Source: Bacillus sp. ISL-51
Lineage (GTDB): Bacteria > Bacillota > Bacilli > Bacillales > Bacillaceae
Direction: 5' to 3'
DNA length: 64,000 nt
Assembly (NCBI RefSeq): GCF_018613535.1
Contig: NZ_JAGGQB010000009.1
Location: 24,001-88,000 of the forward strand
The notes under the pieces are model-generated. The model was not told the origin of the DNA. It saw only the letters and a list, made by a program, of their open reading frames with translations, and made no database searches. The translations under genes and the position numbers were made by a program. Shown piece after piece: positions 40,836-49,081 of the stretch; the stretch's first letter is position 1, and each line of letters opens with the position of its first letter.

Positions 40836-41435
40836 TTACTTAAACCAGCCCTTTTCCTTTGATCGTGTAATAGCTTCAATTCGGTTTTTTACTTCTAATT
40901 TATCTAGGATCATCGAAACGTAATTGCGGACTGTTCCGCTTTTGATGCTAAGGGCGCTTGCGATTTCTTTAGTATTTTTTCCGTCTGCGACAAGCTCCAA
41001 CACCGCTTTTTCCCGTTCGGTCAGCGGGTTTTCTTCACTATAGATGTCCTCCATTAATTCAGGTGCGTAGACGCGTCTTCCTTTCATGACGCTGCGGATG
41101 GCGCTGACGAGCTCCTCGCTTGGGCTGTCCTTGAGCATGTAGCCGCTGACGCCTGCTTTTAGCGCCCGCTGAAAATAGCCGGAGCGGGCAAATGTCGTTA
41201 AAATGATGATTTTCACATCGCTGTCCTTGAGCATTTCTGCTGCATCAAGTCCTGATTTTCCGGGCATTTCGATATCCATCAGACAGATGTCAGGAGCGTG
41301 TTTTTCCACGAAATCGATGGCATCCTGGCCGCTTGTGCCTTTGCCGACGACCGTCATATCCTCTTCTAAATTCAACAGCGAACCAAGTGCGCCGAGCAGC
41401 ATTTGCTGATCCTCAGCAATGAAGATGTTGATCAT
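40836..41435 (-). CDS. desR: Cold-shock response regulator
   Basis: A 199-residue NarL/LuxR-type regulator with a receiver aspartate in ICLMDIEMPGKSG and a C-terminal HTH (LTEREKAVLELVADGKNT, then IKSGTVRNYVSMILDKL). It activates des when phosphorylated by DesK. ATG at 41435 matches B. subtilis DesR; it overlaps desK by 4 bases. Confidence 0.96.
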   Translation of the reverse strand: MINIFIAEDQQMLLGALGSLLNLEEDMTVVGKGTSGQDAIDFVEKHAPDICLMDIEMPGKSGLDAAEMLKDSDVKIIILTTFARSGYFQRALKAGVSGYMLKDSPSEELVSAIRSVMKGRRVYAPELMEDIYSEENPLTEREKAVLELVADGKNTKEIASALSIKSGTVRNYVSMILDKLEVKNRIEAITRSKEKGWFK

Positions 41436-42568
41436 CTGCAACCATCCTTTTCTTTTGATTTTGAGTCATTTGGGATGCTCATGGTCAGCTTTGTCCCAGT
41501 AGATGTATCGATGGCTAAACTGCCATTTGCGAATTCAAGCCGTTCTCTCATTCCAAGCAGGCCGTGTCCCTTTGAAAAAAAGTGGGCTTCGCTGCCTCTG
41601 AAGCTGCCGTCATCCTCAACCGTGATGACAACCTCTTTCCAGAGCTGCTGAATGGTAATGCGGCATACATTGGCGCCGCTGTGTTTCACGACATTGGTGA
41701 CAGCTTCTTTAATGCACATGCTGACGATGTTTTCGTTTAACATGGATATGTTTTTTGGCGCTTCTTTTTCTTCGTACACAAAGTCAATTCCTGCTGCTTC
41801 AAGTATTTGCCGAACATTGCCAAGCTCATCCTTCAATCGGATGCCTTTCATAGACGAGACAATTTGTCTGACCTCATTTAAGGAGGTGCGGGCTGTCTGC
41901 TGAACGTTTTTCAGCTCAGTGCGCGCCTGTTCAGGGTCCTTGTAAATCAGCTTTCGGGCAAGATCGCTTTTTAGTCCGATTAAGGAGAGCTTTTGCCCAA
42001 GCGTATCGTGAAGGTCGCGGGCGATGCGCTGTCTTTCTTCCAGCTTCACAAGATCTGCAATTCGTTCATTTGCAAATTCTAATTTCTCCTCAAGGCTCTC
42101 TCGTGCCTTCCTGCTTCGAATGCTGAGCGGAAGCAAGATGGCACTGATCAGTGTAATGATGATAAACGGGATTTGTGTCAAAAACCATCCTTTTTTCAGC
42201 ACAAGGCTGAAGTTGACTGCAATCGCCGCACTGGCGATATGAACGTAATATAAAATGTAAAAAGGAACTTTCTCCCGAATGTGGCCGATGAAATAGGCGA
42301 TAAAGAAGGCGAAATAAATATAGCTGAACAGCATGACCGAGCCGGTCGAAATGCCGATCAAAAGAAGCGCCCATAAGTAAAGCGGCCAGCCTTTTGCGAC
42401 AAATGCAAAGCGATATGCGGCAAAGAAAACAAGTGTGAAAATGACGCCGGCAACCATTACAAAGGTTGAGGATGTCTTAAAAATAAAATAAAAGGGCAGG
42501 ATGAAAAAAATCGTCCATATATAAGGGGAAATCCCGTTCAGTTTTTGAAATTTAAAATACTTCTTCAT
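41432..42568 (-). CDS. desK: Membrane-thickness/temperature-sensing histidine kinase
   Basis: A 378-residue kinase with about five membrane helices, no extracellular sensor, a HisKA_3 dimerisation domain with the H-box ARDLHDTLGQKLSL, and an ATPase domain containing EAVTNVVKHS and GHGLLGMRERL. It senses bilayer order after cold shock. It is a few residues longer at the C-terminus (SKSKEKDGCR) than the B. subtilis protein. Confidence 0.96.
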   Translation of the reverse strand: MKKYFKFQKLNGISPYIWTIFFILPFYFIFKTSSTFVMVAGVIFTLVFFAAYRFAFVAKGWPLYLWALLLIGISTGSVMLFSYIYFAFFIAYFIGHIREKVPFYILYYVHIASAAIAVNFSLVLKKGWFLTQIPFIIITLISAILLPLSIRSRKARESLEEKLEFANERIADLVKLEERQRIARDLHDTLGQKLSLIGLKSDLARKLIYKDPEQARTELKNVQQTARTSLNEVRQIVSSMKGIRLKDELGNVRQILEAAGIDFVYEEKEAPKNISMLNENIVSMCIKEAVTNVVKHSGANVCRITIQQLWKEVVITVEDDGSFRGSEAHFFSKGHGLLGMRERLEFANGSLAIDTSTGTKLTMSIPNDSKSKEKDGCR

Positions 42569-42680
42569 CCTTGTTCCACCTTCTGCTTCTTGTGTCTACC
42601 ATCACTTTATCAAAACACCGCCTTCATTGCATCCTCATGCAGAAGGCCCTTTCCGTTAAGAGAAAGAGCCTTGCGCCATA

Positions 42681-43730
42681 TTAGGCATTTTTCTTTAAAG
42701 ATTCTTCCGGCACCTGCTGGGACGGCGGTGTTTTTCGTGCCTCCCGAAAGGTGACAAACTGCTTTTGATCCTCATCCCACAGGCGGAATTTCATGGATTC
42801 AAGACTTGTTTTAAGCGTAATGGTCGGTACATTTTTTAAAGGTTCATGCCCCTCATGAGCCGCTTCCAGCTTGTAATTTGGCACTTTCGGACTTAAATGG
42901 TGGACATGATGGTAGCCGATGTTGCCTGTCAGCCATTGCAGAAGCTTCGGCAGCTTGTAAAAGGAGCTTCCTTCTACTGCGGCCTGCACATAGTTCCAAT
43001 GCTCATCGGCTTCAAAATAAGAGTCTTCAAACGTGTGCTGCACATAAAAGAGCCAGACGCCGATCGATCCCGAAATGAGGAAAATCGGACCCTGTACAAG
43101 CAAAAAGCTTTCCCAGCCAACAAGCAGGCACGTGGCACCAGCTAATAAGACAATCGCCGCGTTCGTGAAATAGGTGTTCAAGCGCTCCTTGCGGCGGGCG
43201 CCTTTTACGTTGAAACGGTTTTGAATAAGAAATGCGTAAATCGGTCCGAGAATAAACATAATAATCGGATTGCGATAAAGTCTGTAGCGTACTTTTGTCC
43301 AAGCTGACGCTTCGTTGTATTCCTTGACAGTCATCATCCAAATATCGCCGGTGCCTCGTTTATCTAAGTTGCTGCTTGTCGCGTGATGAATGGAGTGACT
43401 GCGCTGCCATTGAAGGTACGGAAACAGTGTCAGCACACCTGAAATAAAACCGAACAGGTGGTTCAGCTTCTTTTGTTTGAAAAAGGATTGATGGCAGCAA
43501 TCGTGGAAAATGATAAAAATTCTTGTCAAAAAGCCTGCTGCTATAACAGTAAAAGCGAGGGTCAGAAGATAGGAGACATTGAGGCTGAAGTAAGCAAGAA
43601 ACCAAAGGGCAAAGAACGGCACAAACGTGTTGAAAAGCTGATTGACACTATGCTTTGTATCGGCACCGGAAAATGCAGCAACCTGCTTTTTTAAAGATGC
43701 TTGTTTTTGAGTTGCGGTGTGATTGATCAT
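42681..43730 (-). CDS. des: Phospholipid delta-5 fatty-acid desaturase
   Basis: Membrane desaturase introducing cis double bonds into membrane lipids after cold shock. Three histidine boxes are intact: HDCCH, HSIHHATSS and HHVHHLSP, within a multi-span protein of about 350 residues. An ATG at 43739 is in frame, but it is only two bases from the AAAGGGG site, so I prefer the ATG at 43730. It is upstream of desKR on the same strand, with 112 bases between. Confidence 0.95.
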   Translation of the reverse strand: MINHTATQKQASLKKQVAAFSGADTKHSVNQLFNTFVPFFALWFLAYFSLNVSYLLTLAFTVIAAGFLTRIFIIFHDCCHQSFFKQKKLNHLFGFISGVLTLFPYLQWQRSHSIHHATSSNLDKRGTGDIWMMTVKEYNEASAWTKVRYRLYRNPIIMFILGPIYAFLIQNRFNVKGARRKERLNTYFTNAAIVLLAGATCLLVGWESFLLVQGPIFLISGSIGVWLFYVQHTFEDSYFEADEHWNYVQAAVEGSSFYKLPKLLQWLTGNIGYHHVHHLSPKVPNYKLEAAHEGHEPLKNVPTITLKTSLESMKFRLWDEDQKQFVTFREARKTPPSQQVPEESLKKNA

Positions 43731-43765
43731 AAATGTCATATCCCCTTTTTTTTATTATGATTCCA

Positions 43766-43794
43766 AGTATACCGAGGCGCTCGCGGCGTTTGTA
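43766..43794 (-). promoter_or_regulatory. des promoter
   Basis: Minus strand -10 TATACT (43766–43771), 17 bases, and a poor -35 TACAAA (43789–43794). A weak -35 is expected for an activator-dependent promoter. Confidence 0.55.
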
Positions 43795-43817
43795 GTAGCA
43801 GCCATCATGCCCCGAAT

Positions 43818-43831
43818 ATGACATTTGTCAT
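43818..43831. promoter_or_regulatory. Probable DesR binding palindrome
   Basis: Perfect inverted repeat ATGACA-TT-TGTCAT centred about 65 bases upstream of the inferred des start, where phosphorylated DesR binds in B. subtilis. Confidence 0.7.
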
Positions 43832-44001
43832 GTTGGCAGCAGAATGCTGATCAGACGGCATTTGGAACGGTTTTCTTTTTTTGAACCGGAAGGGAAAAAG
43901 GCGGAAAGGAATTTTAAAAAGACAAGAAAGCCGCACTTCATATTCTGCAGATGCAATTATTTTTTGCTAAGTCTGACCGTTTGATTATGCGGTGTTTATC
44001 A

Positions 44002-44035
44002 ATAAAAGACCTTCAGCCTGTCGCGGCTGAAGGTC
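44002..44035 (-). terminator. Terminator after yxbF
   Basis: An 11-bp stem GACCTTCAGCC/GGCTGAAGGTC followed on the minus strand by TTTTATT, directly at the yxbF stop. Confidence 0.8.
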
Positions 44036-45193
44036 TCACAGCAAAATCACCCTATACTTCTTCACATCCAAAAACTGCAAGAACTCCCTCGCCAGCACTT
44101 CCGGGGCGTGGTCTTTTCCTTCGTGGAGGCGATATTGTATCAATCCGACGAGCATGGATGCGACGTAATAGGCATAGAGCTTTTTGCCGGCGTGAACGCG
44201 GATCGGCTGGTGCAGGTAAAAGGATTGCAGCGCTCTGAAGATTTCCGGGATGACATCGGGGACGCCGGAACCCTCTCTCAGAAAATGGACGAGCGGCATG
44301 CCTTCCGATAGAGCCGAAAACAGGCGGACGAGCGCGGCTTCCGCTTCTGCCATGGAGCAGTCAGCAGGCGAACCGTTTACCGTCAATAAGCCGATCAGCT
44401 CCCGGCACGATTGGTGAATAATCGTTTTCAGCAATTCCTCTTTATTGGCGTAATGGTCATAAAAAGTGGCGCGGCGGAGATTGCTTTTCCGGGCAATATC
44501 GGAAATCGTGACCGCCGCATAATCTTTTTTCTCCGCCATTACGTCAAGCATCGACCCTTGTAAGGCCTGCCTCGTTCGGATCACCCGACGGTCGGCGGGC
44601 TGTTTTTCTTCATGTTCCGACACCCGGCGGCCGAACAGCCAGAAAAACCGCTTTTGAGAAATCAAATCCCACACCTGCCCGCTTACCGCCTCCGGGGATG
44701 CCTCCTGATCCTCATTCAGCCAATACAGAACGATGGCATACGTATATAAGGCGCGGTAATGAATGTACATATCCTGTTCAGTCGGCGAGAAATTCGCATT
44801 GACCGGCGACAGAAGAACATCCTGCCGGAACACATCTTTAAAAAAGGCGTGAAAGTGAAAATAAGGCATTTTATTGCGATCCATCATGGTTTGGAAAAAT
44901 GCACGATGCTGATCAACAAATGACAGTGTTGGATGCACCTTTTGCCATGTCCCGTTTAAATTGAGAAAATCCTTATGCTTCAGCGAATCATAGAGCGCTT
45001 CGCTCAGTCCTTCTTTCATTTCTTCTGTAATATCTTCTATAATTGCATGTTTATCCTCGTAATAAAGGTACAGTGTCCCCCGGCTTACGTTCGCATGCCC
45101 GGCGATTTCCTTCATTGTGATCCGGCGGATATCCCGCTCCTGCAATAGGGTCAGCAGCGATTGTTTAATGTCAGCCGTCACAGAATCAGGCAT
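44036..45193 (-). CDS. yxbF: Tandem TetR-family regulator
   Basis: A 385-residue protein containing two TetR-type units: a first HTH at about residues 24–50 (RITMKEIAGHANVSRGTLYL) and a second at about 225–250 (VTISDIARKSNLRRATFYDH), each followed by a helical ligand/dimer domain. This is about twice the usual TetR length. ATG at 45193 follows AAAGGAGTG. It is divergent from aldX, which it probably controls (inference from position). Confidence 0.88.
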   Translation of the reverse strand: MPDSVTADIKQSLLTLLQERDIRRITMKEIAGHANVSRGTLYLYYEDKHAIIEDITEEMKEGLSEALYDSLKHKDFLNLNGTWQKVHPTLSFVDQHRAFFQTMMDRNKMPYFHFHAFFKDVFRQDVLLSPVNANFSPTEQDMYIHYRALYTYAIVLYWLNEDQEASPEAVSGQVWDLISQKRFFWLFGRRVSEHEEKQPADRRVIRTRQALQGSMLDVMAEKKDYAAVTISDIARKSNLRRATFYDHYANKEELLKTIIHQSCRELIGLLTVNGSPADCSMAEAEAALVRLFSALSEGMPLVHFLREGSGVPDVIPEIFRALQSFYLHQPIRVHAGKKLYAYYVASMLVGLIQYRLHEGKDHAPEVLAREFLQFLDVKKYRVILL

Positions 45194-45334
45194 AAGAGAC
45201 ACTCCTTTCATTAGACAGTTGTCCTGTTATTGTACGGTAACGTATAGATGCTTTCCCGCTGTCTTTGATACGGAATCACACCATTTTATAATAGGCCCGA
45301 GAGAAACAAAAAAGCAAATCAGGGGGAATTACAG

Positions 45335-46672
45335 ATGGACCAGCAAGCAAAAGCGGATATTCAGCGCGTCTTTCAGCTGCAGAAGAAAAACCAGAAAGCA
45401 TTGCGCGCTTCAACGGCGGAGCAGCGAAAAGAAAAGCTCAGCCGCTTATTAGAGGCCGTCACCGCCCATGAAGAGGAAATCATTGAAGCGATCAGACAAG
45501 ACGTCCGCAAGCCTTATCATGAGGTAAAAAGAGCGGAGACGCAGGGAACGATCAAAGCCATCAAAGATAATATGAACAATCTAGAAGCCTGGATGGCTCC
45601 AAAACAAGTCGGCTCAGCCCTGAACCCGGAGGCTGACGGCGTATTAATGTACGAGCCAAAAGGCACGGCCCTGATTCTCGGCCCTTGGAATTACCCGTTT
45701 ATGCTGACGATGGCTCCGCTTGCAGCAGCGATTGCGGCAGGCAACAGCGCGATTGTGAAGCTGTCTGACTTTACGATGAAAACAAGCCATATCGCCGCAA
45801 AAGTGATTCGCGAGGCATTTCATGAAGAAGATGCCGCCATTTTTGAAGGGGAAGTCGATGTCGCGACAGAACTCCTCGACCAGCCGTTCGACCATATTTT
45901 CTTCACCGGAAGCACAAACGTCGGAAAAATCGTCATGACGGCTGCGGCGAAGCATTTGTCATCCGTCACGCTTGAGCTTGGCGGAAAAAGCCCGACGATT
46001 ATCGACAGCGAGTACGATCTGATGGACGCTGCGAAAAAAATAGCAGTCGGCAAATTTGTCAATGCGGGACAGACATGTATCGCCCCTGATTATGTTTTCA
46101 TTAAGGAAGACGTACAGGATGCATTTACAAATATGCTGCAGACCATTGTCAACGCCGGTTTTATGGAAGATGACCATACGATTGACCGTGAAAAATTCAC
46201 GCAGATTGTCAATGACCGGAACTTTAACCGTGTCAAAGCCCTGTTTGACGACGCAATTGATAAAGGGGCGGAAGTCGCATTCGGCGGCGTGTTTGACGCA
46301 CATGACCGCACCATATCGCCGACCGTGCTAAAAAACGTCACGCCTGACATGAAGATCATGCAGGAAGAAATCTTCGCACCGATTCTGCCGCTCATGAATT
46401 ACGAAGACATAGACGAAGCGGTTGAATACATTACAGACCGTGACAAGCCGCTTGCATTATATGTATTCAGCCATAATCAAAAGCTTATCGATTACGTGCT
46501 GCAGCATACGACGTCCGGCAATGCCGCGGTGAATGATGTCGTCGTTCATTTCACGGACGTGAATCTCCCGTTCGGAGGCGTCAATACGAGCGGAATCGGT
46601 TCATATCACGGCGTGTACGGCTTTAAAGAATTTTCTCATGAAAAAGGCGTATTTATTCAAGCCTCTAAATAG
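45335..46672 (+). CDS. aldX: Aldehyde dehydrogenase
   Basis: A 445-residue class 3-type ALDH. The cofactor region PWNYPFMLTMAPL, the catalytic Glu in LELGGKSP and Cys in GQTCIAPDY are intact, and the C-terminal GSYHGVYGFKEFSHEKG motif is present. ATG follows AGGGGG. The NAD(P)-dependent aldehyde substrate is unknown. It is probably regulated by the divergent YxbF. Confidence 0.93.
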   Translation: MDQQAKADIQRVFQLQKKNQKALRASTAEQRKEKLSRLLEAVTAHEEEIIEAIRQDVRKPYHEVKRAETQGTIKAIKDNMNNLEAWMAPKQVGSALNPEADGVLMYEPKGTALILGPWNYPFMLTMAPLAAAIAAGNSAIVKLSDFTMKTSHIAAKVIREAFHEEDAAIFEGEVDVATELLDQPFDHIFFTGSTNVGKIVMTAAAKHLSSVTLELGGKSPTIIDSEYDLMDAAKKIAVGKFVNAGQTCIAPDYVFIKEDVQDAFTNMLQTIVNAGFMEDDHTIDREKFTQIVNDRNFNRVKALFDDAIDKGAEVAFGGVFDAHDRTISPTVLKNVTPDMKIMQEEIFAPILPLMNYEDIDEAVEYITDRDKPLALYVFSHNQKLIDYVLQHTTSGNAAVNDVVVHFTDVNLPFGGVNTSGIGSYHGVYGFKEFSHEKGVFIQASK

Positions 46673-46707
46673 AAAAAGAATCCGCGCATGTGACGCGGAT
46701 TCTTTTT
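46673..46707. terminator. Bidirectional terminator after aldX
   Basis: Long stem AAAAAGAATCCGCG/CGCGGATTCTTTTT with a 7-base loop, serving both convergent directions. Confidence 0.85.
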
Positions 46708-46708
46708 G

Positions 46709-46822
46709 TTATGTCGCTGAACCAAAAGCAAGCAGTTTTTTATAAGTGCCGATGTACAGCGTCCCGCCCTCAGCGAGAACCGATGAAGAAATGACATTGC
46801 TGTACACTTTATGGAATGATAG
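46709..46822 (-). pseudogene. yxaL: C-terminal remnant of a YxaL-like beta-propeller protein
   Basis: A 37-codon open tail directly behind the stop of the DUF5391 gene, in the same frame and without a start or ribosome site. Its last residues (GGTLYIGTYKKLLAF) have the form of a PQQ-type beta-propeller blade, as at the end of B. subtilis YxaL, and it keeps the terminator. It looks like the surviving 3' end after a deletion. The assignment to yxaL rests on synteny with aldX and yxaJ. Confidence 0.6.
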
Positions 46823-47245
46823 TCACATCGTCTGCTGTCGGTGCGGAGCCGCACGGAACGCAACAACATACCACAGCACATTGACGATAAAAGCCGCGCC
46901 CGACCAAGCCAAAACGCCGGAAAAGGAAGACAGCTCCTGTCCTTCATTCATACCGATAGCCAGCGTCACCAAAATGACAGCAAGCCAAATGATAAGCCCG
47001 ATTCCGCAAAAAACAGCCATAATGATCTTCATCACATTTACACCAAGAACATAAAGAGCAAGCGGAATCAGATAGAAGACAAGCATCATACCGACAGACG
47101 TCCACATGCCGGCAGAGTTAAACGAATTCGCGTTCGGCCCCGTTTCTGCAAACGGAGATAGCGAGCCGATAACCGGCAATAAACAAAACATCACAGCGGA
47201 AAACAGGGTCACCGTGACTGTACCTTTTTTGTTTGTTTGATTCAT
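46823..47245 (-). CDS. DUF5391 family membrane protein, YxaJ/YxaI-like
   Basis: A 140-residue protein with four hydrophobic segments (first VTVTLFSAVMFCLLPVIG) and an asparagine/serine outside loop. It matches the small DUF5391 membrane proteins encoded near yxaL in B. subtilis. ATG follows AGGAGG. Function unknown; it now ends at the deletion junction described for the yxaL remnant. Confidence 0.75.
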   Translation of the reverse strand: MNQTNKKGTVTVTLFSAVMFCLLPVIGSLSPFAETGPNANSFNSAGMWTSVGMMLVFYLIPLALYVLGVNVMKIIMAVFCGIGLIIWLAVILVTLAIGMNEGQELSSFSGVLAWSGAAFIVNVLWYVVAFRAAPHRQQTM

Positions 47246-47374
47246 GAGAATATCCTCCTGACGACATCCCGGTATTGGTTTTACCGAGAATCTGATAATA
47301 TGTTATATTTTAACACATTTATTTGCGAAATTTTGGTCTGCCCCCATTGTGAGAAAGGTTTTTTTGAAAAAGAA

Positions 47375-47402
47375 TTTACAAATCTAGAAAAATAGATATA
47401 AT
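47375..47402 (+). promoter_or_regulatory. Promoter of the ArsR-type gene, possibly leaderless
   Basis: -35 TTTACA (47375–47380), 16 bases, consensus -10 TATAAT (47397–47402). The expected start point (about 47408–47410) coincides with the ATG at 47410, and no ribosome site is visible. Confidence 0.6.
47382..47399. promoter_or_regulatory. Operator 1 of the ArsR-type repressor
   Basis: Inverted repeat ATCTA-N6-TAGAT overlapping the -10 region. The 15-mer TAGAAAAATAGATAT here recurs in reverse orientation at 47750–47764, before the MFS gene. Confidence 0.7.
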
Positions 47403-47409
47403 AAGCTGT

Positions 47410-47721
47410 ATGGAACCAATACTTATTCATAAAGCGTTATCTAACAAAACCCGAAGTGACATTATGACATGGCTCAAACATCCCGAGGAACATTTTGATG
47501 AAAGGCCTTATCTTGAACAGGGCCTCAGCTTCCGCACCGGGATTTGCGTCGGTGATATTCAGGCGAAATCAGGGCTCGCGCAGTCCGTGATATCAAGCTA
47601 CCTGCTGACGATGCAAAAAGCCGGCCTGCTGGAATCTGAACGGATCGGAAAATGGACATATTACAGACGAAACGAAAAAAACATCAAAGCCTTTGCTGAG
47701 TACGTCCAACACAATTTATAA
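47410..47721 (+). CDS. ArsR-family transcriptional regulator
   Basis: A 103-residue winged-helix protein: helix 1 PILIHKALSNKTRSDIMTWL, recognition region GDIQAKSGLAQSVISSYLLTM, beta-wing GLLESERIGKWTYYRRNE. No conserved cysteine pair for metal sensing (only one Cys), so it probably senses an organic or redox signal. It is 76 bases upstream of the MFS gene, which shares its operator. Autoregulation is likely. Confidence 0.88.
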   Translation: MEPILIHKALSNKTRSDIMTWLKHPEEHFDERPYLEQGLSFRTGICVGDIQAKSGLAQSVISSYLLTMQKAGLLESERIGKWTYYRRNEKNIKAFAEYVQHNL

Positions 47722-47749
47722 CATGAAAGGAGGGCTTTTTTGTTATAAC

Positions 47750-47764
47750 ATATCTATTTTTCTA
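47750..47764. promoter_or_regulatory. Operator 2 of the ArsR-type repressor, within the MFS promoter
   Basis: ATATCTATTTTTCTA, the exact reverse complement of 47385–47399. It lies between a possible -35 TTGTTA (47740–47745) and -10 TATATA (47763–47768), so binding would block the MFS promoter. Confidence 0.65.
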
Positions 47765-47797
47765 TATATGTAGTTACAAAAGGAGGCTTACATAAAA

Positions 47798-48964
47798 GTG
47801 AAAAAGAACAGCTCAATCTTCATTATTTTCTTGGCATTAGGGGTTTTCGGGATCATCACTACCGAAATGGGGATCATCGGTGTTCTGCCGCAGGTGGCGG
47901 ACAGATTTCATATCACCGCTTCAAAGGCTGGATGGCTTGTCAGTATCTTCGCGTTAGTCGTCGCTGTGTCCGGCCCGTTTTTGACATTGCTCGCGTCAGG
48001 CTTGAATCGAAAATATATTCTTTTGCTGGCCGTGCTGATGTTTGCCGTTTCAAACACAGTCTACGCGTATACGGAACATTTCAATGTCTTGATTGCATTT
48101 CGGATTATCCCCGCCTTATGTCACCCGGTCTTTTTTTCTGTAGCTCTTGCGGCGGCGGCCCGGCTTGTCCCTGCCGATCAATCCGGAAAAGCCGTAACAA
48201 AAGTATTTTCGGGCATTACCGTCGGGTTTGCTTTTGGCGTGCCGTTCACGTCTTATCTGGCGGAGCGGCTGTCGCTGGAGGCGGCTTTCTTATTCGGCGC
48301 AATGGTCAGCATCATCGCTTTCGCAGGCATTCTCCTCTTTCTGCCATCCATGCCGGTGAAGGAAAAAATGTCTTTCAGAAGCCAGCTCGGCATCCTGCGT
48401 AAAACAGCCTTATGGCTCAATATCGGAGCCGTCATCTGTCTGTTTGCGGCCATGTTTTCTGTCTACAGCTATTTTGCGGAGTACCTCGGACAAGTGACCC
48501 ATATGAATGGATCATGGATCAGCCTGATGCTGATGAGCTTCGGGGTAATTATGATCGCCGGAAATTTTGTCTTCGGCGTCATGTTACACAAAAATACGAA
48601 AAAGACCGTCATCCTGTTTCCGCTTCTTTATACAGCGGCTTACTTTCTCGTATACGGGCTCGGAACGTCTTTCATACTGATGGCTGTCCTCGTCTTCGTA
48701 TGGGGCGCCGTTCATTCAGGCGGGCTCATCGTCAGCCAGACGTGGCTCATTGCGGAAGCAAAGGAGGCCCCAGAATTCGGAAACAGTCTGTTTGTCTCCT
48801 TTTCCAACCTCGGCATCACCCTCGGAACAGCTGCGGGCGGCTGGTTTATTTCACGTCTGGGAATCCATCAGCTGATATGGTGCGGCATGCTGTTCGCCCT
48901 GCTGGCTTTCGGATTGATGATGGGGCGGCTGGCATTGGGGAACAGAAAGCTCGCAGAAAACTGA
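47798..48964 (+). CDS. MFS efflux transporter (DHA1, AraJ/YdhP-like)
   Basis: A 388-residue, 12-helix drug:H+ antiporter-1 type protein opening with IFLALGVFGIITTEMGIIGVLP, the AraJ/NepI/YdhP subgroup signature. The GTG start follows AAAAGGAGG. It is likely repressed by the upstream ArsR-type protein through a shared operator. The substrate is unknown. Confidence 0.88.
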   Translation: MKKNSSIFIIFLALGVFGIITTEMGIIGVLPQVADRFHITASKAGWLVSIFALVVAVSGPFLTLLASGLNRKYILLLAVLMFAVSNTVYAYTEHFNVLIAFRIIPALCHPVFFSVALAAAARLVPADQSGKAVTKVFSGITVGFAFGVPFTSYLAERLSLEAAFLFGAMVSIIAFAGILLFLPSMPVKEKMSFRSQLGILRKTALWLNIGAVICLFAAMFSVYSYFAEYLGQVTHMNGSWISLMLMSFGVIMIAGNFVFGVMLHKNTKKTVILFPLLYTAAYFLVYGLGTSFILMAVLVFVWGAVHSGGLIVSQTWLIAEAKEAPEFGNSLFVSFSNLGITLGTAAGGWFISRLGIHQLIWCGMLFALLAFGLMMGRLALGNRKLAEN

Positions 48965-49052
48965 GATCTTTTACAAAATTCGGCATAGTTGCGTATAACA
49001 TACCAGATTACGTCAAGGGAGAGAAAAAAGCGCCGCATAACATCATTTACTG

Positions 49053-49081
49053 AGTCCGGGCTTTTCGAACCCGGACTTTTT
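49053..49081. terminator. Terminator between the MFS gene and the VOC gene
   Basis: An 8-bp stem AGTCCGGG/CCCGGACT followed by TTTTT on the plus strand, between convergent genes. Confidence 0.8.

Noticed and set aside
42643-42673. Hairpin AAGGCCCTTTC/GAAAGAGCCTT after des as a terminator
   Set aside because: It contains a mismatch and no T run follows on either strand; read-through into desKR cannot be judged.
45195-45240. GACA-GT-TGTC element in the yxbF–aldX interval as the YxbF operator
   Set aside because: Arms are only four bases; too short to support.
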